From assembly GCF_042853465.1 (NCBI RefSeq), contig NZ_AP031497.1:4365218-4429217 (forward strand): a stretch of 64,000 nucleotides of DNA, read 5' to 3'. The translations under genes and the position numbers were made by a program. Positions 25,505-33,462 of the stretch are shown here, piece after piece. Below the pieces are notes generated by a model. It was not told the DNA's origin. It did not search any database and worked only from the letters and a program-made list of their open reading frames with translations. The DNA comes from Simiduia litorea. Lineage in GTDB: Bacteria > Pseudomonadota > Gammaproteobacteria > Pseudomonadales > Cellvibrionaceae. Positions within the stretch are counted from its first letter, which is position 1. Each line of letters begins with the position of its first letter.

Positions 25505-27682
25505 CTAAACGGCTTCTAATTTCGCCAACCGCAACACCAACCACTTTGAACCTTCATCGCGAAAGTTAACTTGTACGCGGGCATTCGCGCCCTGACCTTC
25601 AAACTGGGTAATCATACCCTCGCCAAATACCGGGTGACTCACCGCTTGGCCCAAATTAAAGCCCGTTTCTTGCACCACTGCTTGCTGATTATCCCAGCGC
25701 GAAGGTGCCGCACGCTGGAAAGACACAGGCCGGCTAAAGCTGGCTTTAACCCGCACCTCCTCTAGCAGGTTACTTGGTATTTCTTTAACGAAACGGGACA
25801 GGGCATTATATGTTTCACTGCCGTACATGCGGCGCGACTCCGCATAGGTTAAATAGAGTTTTTGCATCGCGCGGGTAATACCCACATAGGCCAAGCGGCG
25901 CTCTTCTTCTAATCGTCCCGGCTCCTCCATAGACATTTTATGGGGAAACAGGTTCTCTTCCATACCGGCTAGAAACACTAAAGGAAACTCTAATCCTTTG
26001 GCGCTGTGCAAGGTCATCAATTGCACCGCGTCTTCAAACTCATCGGCTTGTTGATCACCAGCATCGAGTGCCGCACCATCTAAGAATTCCGCGAGATCAG
26101 TGATATTTTCATCTTCACCTACAAAGCTACCACAGGCATTAATCAGCTCCTGTAAGTTTTCAACCCGCGCTTGGCCTTTTTCACCTTTTTCATTTTTGTG
26201 AAATTCGAGCAAGCCAGAATCTTTAATGACTTTATCAACCAGCGGACCTAAGGTTAGCTCACTGGTGTCTTGCTTTAATTGCAACACTAGGTGCTGAAAG
26301 CCTTCCACCGCCGTTCGAGCCCGCGCCGCCAAGACTTTTTCCTGTACCATTTTATTGGCTGCGCTCCAAAGGGAGCTACCTTCAGCGCGGGCAAATTGGC
26401 GAATAGTATCCACCGATTTTTCACCAATACCTCGAGTGGGTGTATTCACCACGCGCTCGAAGGCAGGATCGTCGTGCGGGTTATTAATGAGTCGCAAATA
26501 GGCCAAGGCATTCTTAATTTCCAAGCGCTCGTAGAAGCGCTGGCCACCATAAATACGGTAGGGCACTTGTTCGCGCAACAGCGCCTCTTCTAACACCCTC
26601 GACTGCGCATTCGAGCGGTACAAAATCGCTACTTGATCTAAACGCGCGTCTGGCTGCGTGTGCCACTGTTCGATACGCTCAACGATGAAACGCGCCTCGT
26701 CCTGCTCGTTATAGGCGGCATAAAGAGCAATCAAATCACCTTCATCGCCATCAGTCCAAAGCTCTTTGCCGAGTCGGCCTTGGTTGTGGTCAATCACCGC
26801 ATTGGCGGCTTTCAGTATATTCGCGGTAGAACGATAATTTTGCTCCAGCCGTATGGTTTTGGAACCCAAAAAATCTTCCGTAAAGCGCTGAATATTCTCT
26901 ATGCGCGCACCGCGCCAGCCGTAAATAGATTGATCATCATCACCCACCGCGGTCACAAACGCGGTTTTACCTGCCAAGACTCTGAGCCAGGCATATTGTA
27001 CAGCGTTGGTATCTTGAAACTCGTCCACCAAAATGAACGGGAAGCGCTGCTGATAGTGACGTAATAGCGCCGCGTTATCGCGCAACAATTCGAGTGCACG
27101 CAACAATAGCTCGCCAAAATCCACTAGACCGCTGCGGTTACAAGCGGCCTCATAGCCGCGATAAATGGACAGGTGGGTGCGGGTATAGACATCGCCGGTA
27201 TCATCGACGTGCGCCGCGCGCCGGCCTTCGTCTTTTTGCCCGTTAATCCACCACTGGGCTTGTCGCGCCGGCCACTGCTTCTCATCCAACTGCAACTCAG
27301 CGCAGACACGCTTAATCATGCGCAATTGATCGTCACTATCGAGAATCTGAAAGTTTTGCGGCAGCTTGGCATCTTGCCAATGCATCTTTAGTAATCGATG
27401 CGCAAGCCCGTGGAAGGTGCCCACCCACATGGCGCGCGGGTTCAGCCCAAGCAGTTCTTCTAAGCGGGCACGCATTTCGCGCGCGGCCTTATTGGTAAAG
27501 GTCACAGCCATAATCGACACAGGCGACACCCGCTCGACTTCTATCAGCCAAGCAATGCGGTGTACTAACACCCGCGTTTTACCGCTGCCAGCGCCAGCCA
27601 AGATTTGCTGGTTACAGGGCTCGGCACTCACAGCTTCACGCTGTGCGTCATTAAGTTGGTCAAGTAAGCGAGAGACGTCCAT
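25505..27682 (-). CDS. uvrD: DNA helicase II UvrD
   Basis: A 725-residue superfamily 1A 3'-5' helicase for nucleotide excision and mismatch repair. Motifs: Q motif LNDAQREAV, Walker A AGAGSGKTRVL, motif Ia MAVTFTNKAAREM, Walker B LVDEFQDTN, motif III GDDDQSIYGWRGA, motif IV RLEQNYRST, motif V LMTLHSAKGLEFP and motif VI EERRLAYVGITRA. The C-terminal tail (about 670-725, HPVFGEGMITQFEGQG) is the RNA-polymerase-binding tudor-like domain that separates UvrD from Rep. Length matches E. coli UvrD (720). Confidence 0.97.
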   Translation of the reverse strand: MDVSRLLDQLNDAQREAVSAEPCNQQILAGAGSGKTRVLVHRIAWLIEVERVSPVSIMAVTFTNKAAREMRARLEELLGLNPRAMWVGTFHGLAHRLLKMHWQDAKLPQNFQILDSDDQLRMIKRVCAELQLDEKQWPARQAQWWINGQKDEGRRAAHVDDTGDVYTRTHLSIYRGYEAACNRSGLVDFGELLLRALELLRDNAALLRHYQQRFPFILVDEFQDTNAVQYAWLRVLAGKTAFVTAVGDDDQSIYGWRGARIENIQRFTEDFLGSKTIRLEQNYRSTANILKAANAVIDHNQGRLGKELWTDGDEGDLIALYAAYNEQDEARFIVERIEQWHTQPDARLDQVAILYRSNAQSRVLEEALLREQVPYRIYGGQRFYERLEIKNALAYLRLINNPHDDPAFERVVNTPTRGIGEKSVDTIRQFARAEGSSLWSAANKMVQEKVLAARARTAVEGFQHLVLQLKQDTSELTLGPLVDKVIKDSGLLEFHKNEKGEKGQARVENLQELINACGSFVGEDENITDLAEFLDGAALDAGDQQADEFEDAVQLMTLHSAKGLEFPLVFLAGMEENLFPHKMSMEEPGRLEEERRLAYVGITRAMQKLYLTYAESRRMYGSETYNALSRFVKEIPSNLLEEVRVKASFSRPVSFQRAAPSRWDNQQAVVQETGFNLGQAVSHPVFGEGMITQFEGQGANARVQVNFRDEGSKWLVLRLAKLEAV

Positions 27683-27701
27683 GCACCATCTTTTAGCTGT
27701 A

Positions 27702-27716
27702 TGTAGGAAAACTACA
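27702..27716. promoter_or_regulatory. Candidate HexR operator
   Basis: TGTAGGAAAACTACA is an inverted repeat (TGTAG/CTACA) of the form TGTA-N7-TACA, which fits the HexR consensus described for Shewanella and Pseudomonas (TGTAAT...ATTACA-like). It lies in the 156-bp gap between the divergent uvrD and hexR, 20 bp from uvrD and 122 bp from the hexR start. A further TGTAGT half site (minus strand) lies just beyond, near 27737. Confidence 0.5.
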
Positions 27717-27838
27717 AAAACATAGCGTTTTTACTACATATTTGAATAAAATAACGATCTATACCGAGCACAAACGGATGGCTCTGGGAAGATCGACGCA
27801 AATACCGGTTTTTATCTGTACTTTATAGGGAGAAGGCC

Positions 27839-28690
27839 TTGAAACCCGCGCTAATGACGCAAAGAATCAGCGACGCCATTTTAACGATGCGCAAATCAGA
27901 ACGCAAAGTGGCTGAATTCGTATTAACCAATCCCGCAGACATCATACACATGCGCATTGTCGACTTGGCAAAAAAAGCCGACGTCAGCGAACCAACGGTA
28001 GTGCGCTTCTGCCGCGCTATTGGCTGCGAGGGCTTTCAAGACTTCAAACTCAACCTAGCCCAACAGCTAGCCTCAAGCCCAAGCTTCGGCCAGATTGCTG
28101 TCACCGATGAAGATTCCGTTGCCGACTATAGCCACAAGGTATTCGACTCCACCGTCGACACGCTATTAAAAGTGCGCGACTCGCTCAACCCAGAGGTGAT
28201 GGATCGCGCCGTCAGCGCACTGTGCAAAGCCAACCGCGTGGAGTTCTTCGGCTTCGGCGCCAGCGGTGCGGTGGCAGCTGATGCGCAACACAAGTTTTTC
28301 CGGCTTCAGCTCGCCACCGCCGCCTACTCAGATCACCACATTCAACACATGAGTGCCATGAGCATGCAGCCCGGCGATGTCGTCGTTGCCATTTCACAGT
28401 CGGGTCGCACGGAAGCATTAATCAACGCTATTGAAGTGGTGCGAAGTGTCGGCGGTATTGTCATCGCCATAGCACCCTCCAATTCACCGGTCATTCAAAG
28501 AGCCAGCATCGCCATTGAAGTGGATGTAGAAGAAGACATCGAAATCTACACACCTTTATCTTCGCGTATTGCGCATTTGGTGGTGATTGATGTGTTGGCC
28601 ATTGGTGTGGCGCAACATAAAGGACCAAAGCTGCACGATCATTTGTTTCGATTGAAGCAGGGGTTGCGGAAGCTAAGGGTGCAGGGGTAA
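27839..28690 (+). CDS. hexR: HexR-type MurR/RpiR family regulator
   Basis: A 283-residue regulator with an N-terminal helix-turn-helix (about residues 20-75, MRKSERKVAEFVLTNPADI and VSEPTVVRFCRAIGC) and a C-terminal SIS sugar-phosphate domain (VEFFGFGASGAVAADAQHKF; VVAISQSGRTEAL). The C-terminal LSSRIAHLVVIDVLAIGVA is shared with HexR, which in pseudomonads represses glucose catabolism genes and senses 2-keto-3-deoxy-6-phosphogluconate. The start is TTG at 27839 because GGGAGAAGG is just upstream; ATG 27854 is the alternative. No zwf, edd or eda gene lies next to it here. Confidence 0.82.
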   Translation: MKPALMTQRISDAILTMRKSERKVAEFVLTNPADIIHMRIVDLAKKADVSEPTVVRFCRAIGCEGFQDFKLNLAQQLASSPSFGQIAVTDEDSVADYSHKVFDSTVDTLLKVRDSLNPEVMDRAVSALCKANRVEFFGFGASGAVAADAQHKFFRLQLATAAYSDHHIQHMSAMSMQPGDVVVAISQSGRTEALINAIEVVRSVGGIVIAIAPSNSPVIQRASIAIEVDVEEDIEIYTPLSSRIAHLVVIDVLAIGVAQHKGPKLHDHLFRLKQGLRKLRVQG

Positions 28691-28865
28691 TTAATCGTAA
28701 GTTAAATAAGAATATTTTCAGATATAGCAAAATGATTGGATCAATAAGCCTGCAATAATCACTTATCACCGGCTTTGCCAAACAGAAGTTAGTGCTATCC
28801 TTTGCGCTTAGGCGCACCCAATACCACAGCGGATAGTAATGTCTTTTCGGTACCTTCTGCTTTGG

Positions 28866-29402
28866 TCAACCGTTCTTACGTCTAATCGCGAGTAACAGTA
28901 GACCGATAAAAAGCAGAGTAGCGGAGGTGGTTTCATGCACCTCGATGGTATCGATTTTCGATAGCGTACCCGCGAGCCAAAGGGTTTCGCCTATAAGTGT
29001 ATTGGTGATAGAGGCACCTTCATAGGGATGAGTTTTATGGAGATTGTGAAATAGATCTTCGCCAGCGGCGAGATAAAAATAGTCCAGGTACAAACTGAAA
29101 GTAATCCCCGCTGTAGAAAACGAATGAAAACCGTTTTGGTAAAGGCTGTCAGAATCTGAGACTGGTTGATCGTACATGAGTCCCACTTCGCCCTGCCAGA
29201 AAAAAGCAAACGGGTCACTGCTAAAGTCTACTTCCACTAGTTTGCGCGACTGATCGTCTACCGTGATAATCGCCGTGGCGTGATAGCTATTATTAGCGTT
29301 GTGAATAGGGCTGTCGTAAGAATAGGTGATAAGCGCTGCGCTCGTGGTTTTGCAGCATAAAATAGTTAGCAGGAATACACTGATTGTAACTAGATATTTC
29401 AT
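28866..29402 (-). CDS. Secreted protein with PEP-CTERM-like tail
   Basis: A 178-residue exported protein. A signal peptide (KYLVTISVFLLTILCC, cleavage after about TTSA at residue 22) leads to a beta-rich mature part with many Ser, Tyr and Phe residues. The C-terminus, residues about 154-178, is VHETTSATLLFIGLLLLAIRRKNG: a short motif, a hydrophobic helix and a basic end, the layout of a PEP-CTERM sorting signal, but with HET in place of Pro-Glu-Pro. In PEP-CTERM systems this tail is processed by exosortase, which is not in the window. No function is assigned. The composition is more A/T-rich than that of its housekeeping neighbours. Confidence 0.6.
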   Translation of the reverse strand: MKYLVTISVFLLTILCCKTTSAALITYSYDSPIHNANNSYHATAIITVDDQSRKLVEVDFSSDPFAFFWQGEVGLMYDQPVSDSDSLYQNGFHSFSTAGITFSLYLDYFYLAAGEDLFHNLHKTHPYEGASITNTLIGETLWLAGTLSKIDTIEVHETTSATLLFIGLLLLAIRRKNG

Positions 29403-29457
29403 TTAAAACTCCATTTTTCTTGAGCTCGGATTCCATCCGAAGCAGGCGTTAAACATC

Positions 29458-29490
29458 TTTTTAGAGACCACCCCAATGGTCTCCTAAAAA
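29458..29490. repeat. 13-bp hairpin upstream of the PEP-CTERM-like gene
   Basis: Arms TTTTTAGAGACCA (29458-29470) and TGGTCTCCTAAAAA (29477-29490) pair over 13 bp with a single bulged C and a 6-base loop. It lies 56 bp upstream of the start at 29402. On both strands the stem starts with T's and ends with A's, so it is not a normal terminator; it may be an operator or a leader RNA structure. Confidence 0.6.
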
Positions 29491-29986
29491 TGTACCTAGA
29501 TGGGTATTGGAGCATAAAATATTACACGTCGTCATGCACCTTTCTGCCTAATATCTTATATCAATTAATTACTGATTTTGAATTTCTAATTGTTTTTGGT
29601 TCTGTTGACGGGTATTCCGGTGCTCGGCGCTGCTACTACCACCCCTTGGATCAACGAGTAGGTCACGCTGATTAAAGGATCAGACTACTTAAAGAACGCA
29701 CTTTGGATTCAGGTAGATGGAGCCCATTGCGGATACTCTAGCGCGACGCGCTTTGTACATGCCAGATAGGATAATCAATCTCGATTTTGTTCACAAAGGG
29801 ACAATTAACTACCTCTATCGACGCTATTCAGAACTTTAACTTCTATTAAGATCATCCGCACTTTTAACGAAACTGCTCAATCCGCTGCCCGCCCGCCGGT
29901 CGTGAAACCATTTTCAATATTATCAATAAATTAGCGGTTTTTTAGTCGGAGCTTTTTCTCCATTAACACTACTGTACGTCCACGTA
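29491..29986. other. Gene-poor stretch
   Basis: About 500 bases with no convincing gene. Short readings exist on both strands, including one of 61 codons from 29490 on the plus strand, but none has a ribosome site, family motif or even codon use. Given the two decayed genes just to the right, this is most likely further remnant DNA. Confidence 0.4.
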
Positions 29987-30276
29987 TCATGGTGAACGTA
30001 GATCATCTGGTACGCATTCCTCTAAAGCGAACACAGCACTTTCTGAGTTGGCGCGTAATATTCCAATACTACCAATCAATCCTTCCGTATATCACACACT
30101 AATCTTTAGTGTCGATTTAGCATAACCAAGACCTTTAGTGTTCCAAGCCCTGAAGTAAATTTTAGAGTCAGTACCCGTTTTTACTGTGGTCTTAGTTCTA
30201 AAAATTGATTTTCTGCGCTGGCAAACAGCGGTAGAAAATACAGTAAAGTCACTTGCACTCTTGAGGATTTATTCAT
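29987..30276 (-). pseudogene. Decayed small secreted protein (possible immunity-type partner)
   Basis: The ATG at 30276 opens a clear signal peptide, NKSSRVQVTLLYFLPLFASA, but the frame stops at 30181 after 31 codons. A second minus-strand frame continues directly with TTVKTGTDSKIYFRAWNTKG and LGYAKSTLKISV, then a TGA at 30092, and in the same frame GILRANSESAVFALEECVPDD up to a stop at 29987. This reads as one exported protein of about 95 residues broken by one frameshift and one nonsense codon. It begins 5 bp after the end of the larger decayed gene upstream. An immunity role is inferred from position and export only. Confidence 0.5.
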
Positions 30277-30281
30277 AATTA

Positions 30282-31001
30282 TTATCCACACTTTACGTTT
30301 GATATAGTTAACAGGCTCTGCACATCAGGCGGCACAACCACTGTGCCTGACCGCCAAGGAAATTGATTTAAAGGCATGGCTGCGTACAGCCCATAGAGGT
30401 ATTCTTGATAGCAATGGGATTCGCATACGTTTCCGTACGAAAATAACCATACATGCATTCCCCCTCTCGACCTACCGAGTTCGAAGGGGATTTGCTTAAA
30501 GAGATCATAATCCACGGTGGTTTTCGTTGTGGCTTCGGTAGGTAGTTACAACTTTCCCCGGTGGCCTATAGTTAATAACATGATGGCCAACCGGCACTTT
30601 TTCTACGCTGTAGCTACACGTCTTTTTTTACCTCATTGTAATAACTTAAAAAATGCTCGCCATCGCGATCTAAAGGGTGATTTACATCTGGATTGTAGTA
30701 AATACCACTCCAGTTTTCGTGGTTTATCAAGTACTTCGCTAGTTCGGTACCCTTTTTACCCAATGTTCGCACTTTACTTGATATAGCAGGCCGACCCGTT
30801 TGTTCAAATGCGTGCTTTATGCACCCAAATAGCCATAGTTATACAGTCTGAGGAAATGGAGTCTTTATATTTTGTTGGGTTTGACTGTATCAGCTGACTA
30901 GCTACATGATTTTTCCAGCTGTCCAAAATATCCGTTACATTTTCAACCGCATACTTCAAGAATGTTTTAGTCAATAATTCAACCCACCATTTCCTTGTCA
31001 C
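30282..31001 (-). pseudogene. Decayed protein with possible Cys-His (papain-like) hydrolase pattern, three frameshifts
   Basis: Reading the minus strand in all frames gives one continuous protein of about 240 residues spread over four segments. First (31001-30830): LDSWKNHVASQLIQ and SNPTKYKDSISSDCIT. Second (about 30830-30620): LFGCIKHAFEQTG, LGKKGTELAKYL, NHENWSGIYYNPDVNHPLD and GEHFLSYYNEVKK. Third (about 30620-30540): TCSYSVEKVPVGHHVINY. Fourth (to 30282): TTKTTVDYDLFKQIPFELG, RGGMHVWLFSYGNV and FPWRSGTVVVPPD. Two lesions are explained: an A7 run (30622-30628) that is one base too long, and a duplicated 4-mer, GTAGGTAG on the plus strand (30538-30545). The cysteine in SSDCIT and histidine in RGGMH suggest a papain/NlpC-like hydrolase; this is inference. 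Confidence 0.7.
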
Positions 31002-31118
31002 ATCTAATTAATTAGTGCTAGTCTCGATCTACCTAACTGAATGGCCTGTCAATATTTAGAGCAGTAACAGATTATCCAGCTGTTCATGGAATGAATTTAG
31101 AGAGTATAGGGATATTAC

Positions 31119-33431
31119 ATGGAAACAGAATTTCGCGTCATTTTTAATGGTGAAATTGCTGAGGGCGAGGATCGCGACTCAGTTGCACTAAAGCTTTTGC
31201 CAATATTGGGTTTAGATATTAGTAAAACGGAGGCAGTTTTCTCCGGTAAAATGCTTGTGTTAAAAACAACGCAAAATCGCCAGCAAGCTGAGAAGGTAGT
31301 TGCGTATCTTGCCCGCACAGGTGCTGTTGCCCATATTGAGCGGGCCCCAGAATCCGATACTGCGCCCACCGCAACGAATGAAGATCCCACACCTGAAGCT
31401 GCTATTCTTAGCCCCACAAAACCTAAAATCACCATCACTGAAAGTAGCGACGAGAAACCCTCTCGGATAGTTCAGCGGCTTTCTCGATTCAAAGAGCGCC
31501 TGCAGTATCGCTTTGACACCTTCATGGCGAAAGGGAGCTCTTCTTCTTTTAAGGCCTTATTAATTGTTTTTCTTGGATTTTTTGGAATCATCGCATGCAT
31601 CAGGGCCGGCGTTCGATGGCTATCGCCAGATACCGTTCAGCAGTACGCCGATTTGGGCGTTTTGGGGAATATTTACGTCACCTTTCTGCAACTTACCGAC
31701 CCTGGCAATATGGCTCAGGATATTTTGTCCTCTGGATGGTATAAGTTTTTTGCCATCTTGGCCGGTATAGCAGGCGTCATCTTGTTATCGGCACTTATAG
31801 CGGTGATAACCACAGCGCTTGATCAAAAATTGGCCGAATTGAAGCGTGGCCGCTCTAAAACGCTGGAGCAAGGTCACACCTTGATAATTGGCTGGGACGA
31901 AGAACGCGTGGTTGAAATTTTACGCGAGCTGATCTGGGCTAATGAAAGCGAAAACGATGCCTGTGTGGTCATTCTTGCCGAGCAAGACAAGCAACTAATG
32001 GATGAAGTGCTAAGAATGCGGTTACCTAATACGGCGTCTACTCGCATTGTGACGCGGTCTGGTTCCGGCACCCTGTTATCCAATTTAGACAGAGTCAATC
32101 TGACCACCGCTAAATCAGTTATTATTCTCGCAGCTTGTGCCGATACGGCATCATACGAAAATAAGATTCGCAGCGATGCCATGTCAATTCAGACACTTTT
32201 GGCGGTCACTACAAAAAGTCAGCTGAAAGAGAATTACGCGGTAGTCGCGGAGGTATTTAACGAAACATACCGTGAGATCATCAAGACTACCTTTCCCGAC
32301 TACGTAGTTACCTTAGATTCAAGCGATATTTTAGCGAAACTGATGGTCCAAACCTCCCGCTCAGTGGGTCTTTCGGTCGTTTATAGTGAAATTCTTTCAT
32401 TTGATGGCTGCGAGCTTTATTTTCATACTGCTGAGTGGCGCGACACGCGATTCGGTGACTTAGCCTATCACTTCGAAGATGGTGTACCTATTGGCGTTCG
32501 AGATGCTAACGGAAAGCTTCTGGTTAATCCGTCGCAGTGCTACCAGATGAAGTCAGGTGATGAAATTCTAATCGTCGCCGACGACGATTCAACCATAAAG
32601 TTTGAACCAGATCCGATATATATCGCTCAGGACTTTCCACTTAGTGACAGACGTTTGAAGCAGATGACTGAATGTGAACTCATCATCGGATGGAACCATA
32701 AGGCTCGCGGTGTACTTAGCGAGTTTTCAGACTACGTTGCATCAGGAAGTGAAATCGATGTAGTGATTTATAATGCTACTGAAGCAGAGCGACGTGAAGT
32801 CGAAGAAATCAATGCCGAGCTCGGTAATATAAAAATCAATTTGATGGACATAAACCCCTTAGATAGAAGCCAGCTCATTGCTCTTCAATTGGAGCGCTAT
32901 GGTACAGTTATCGTATTGGCCAGTGCACGATTGCATTCAGATACCAAAACAATCGACTCTGAGAATATCGTAACGCTTTTATTGTTGAGAAGCATTTTTG
33001 AGGAAATGGACAAAGTTCGCGAAACCAAATTGATTACCGAAGTGTTGGAAAGCCAAAACCACGCGTTAATTGCTCAGGCTGGCGTCAAAGACATGATTAT
33101 ATCCAGTAGGTTGGTTAGTATGATCACCGCGCAAATTTCAGAAAGTCCTGGGATAAAGGAAGTCTACGACGATATCTTTGAAGAAGATGGGTCAGAGATC
33201 TATTTAAAGCCTGTATCTCTTTATTTCGATGATATACCAGAGCAAGTCTCCTTCGCTGATTTAATCGCAATTGCACAAAAACGCAATGAATCCTGTTTTG
33301 GCGTTAAAATAAAGGCGCTTGAAAACAATCAGGATAAAAACAACGGCGTAATACTTATCCCTCCTAAAGATCATCTCTTTCAATTATGTCCAGAAGATTG
33401 CCTAGTAGTGGTTGCCGAAGACGAGCTTTAA
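31119..33431 (+). CDS. CASTOR/POLLUX-type RCK-gated ion channel with extra N-terminal domain
   Basis: A 770-residue membrane protein. Residues 1-75 (FRVIFNGEIAEGEDRDSV to RTGAVAHIE) form a small alpha/beta domain that I know as an unnamed N-terminal module of other bacterial membrane proteins. A 60-residue linker follows. Residues about 145-168 and 208-232 are membrane helices around a pore-like loop with FLQLTDPGN. Then LDQKLAELKRGRSKTLEQGH and TLIIGWDEERVVEILREL open the first RCK-like domain; a second starts at CELIIGWNHKARG (about residue 520). This is the layout of the plant CASTOR/POLLUX cation channels and their bacterial homologues. The ion is unknown. It sits 31 bp before an ankyrin membrane protein. 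Confidence 0.82.
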   Translation: METEFRVIFNGEIAEGEDRDSVALKLLPILGLDISKTEAVFSGKMLVLKTTQNRQQAEKVVAYLARTGAVAHIERAPESDTAPTATNEDPTPEAAILSPTKPKITITESSDEKPSRIVQRLSRFKERLQYRFDTFMAKGSSSSFKALLIVFLGFFGIIACIRAGVRWLSPDTVQQYADLGVLGNIYVTFLQLTDPGNMAQDILSSGWYKFFAILAGIAGVILLSALIAVITTALDQKLAELKRGRSKTLEQGHTLIIGWDEERVVEILRELIWANESENDACVVILAEQDKQLMDEVLRMRLPNTASTRIVTRSGSGTLLSNLDRVNLTTAKSVIILAACADTASYENKIRSDAMSIQTLLAVTTKSQLKENYAVVAEVFNETYREIIKTTFPDYVVTLDSSDILAKLMVQTSRSVGLSVVYSEILSFDGCELYFHTAEWRDTRFGDLAYHFEDGVPIGVRDANGKLLVNPSQCYQMKSGDEILIVADDDSTIKFEPDPIYIAQDFPLSDRRLKQMTECELIIGWNHKARGVLSEFSDYVASGSEIDVVIYNATEAERREVEEINAELGNIKINLMDINPLDRSQLIALQLERYGTVIVLASARLHSDTKTIDSENIVTLLLLRSIFEEMDKVRETKLITEVLESQNHALIAQAGVKDMIISSRLVSMITAQISESPGIKEVYDDIFEEDGSEIYLKPVSLYFDDIPEQVSFADLIAIAQKRNESCFGVKIKALENNQDKNNGVILIPPKDHLFQLCPEDCLVVVAEDEL

Positions 33432-33462
33432 TATAAATTATAATGCAGAGTGAATTAGAACG

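Noticed and set aside
29490..29675. Plus-strand reading frame of 61 codons
   Set aside because: It has no ribosome site or family motif and starts inside the inverted repeat. Minus-strand readings over the same DNA look equally protein-like, so neither is reliable.
30282..30290. Perfect DnaA box TTATCCACA
   Set aside because: A single box in decayed DNA with no A/T-rich partner or second box nearby; expected by chance at this window size.
30517..30786. Plus-strand reading frame of 89 codons
   Set aside because: It lies wholly antisense to the decayed hydrolase-like gene, whose motifs explain the DNA better.
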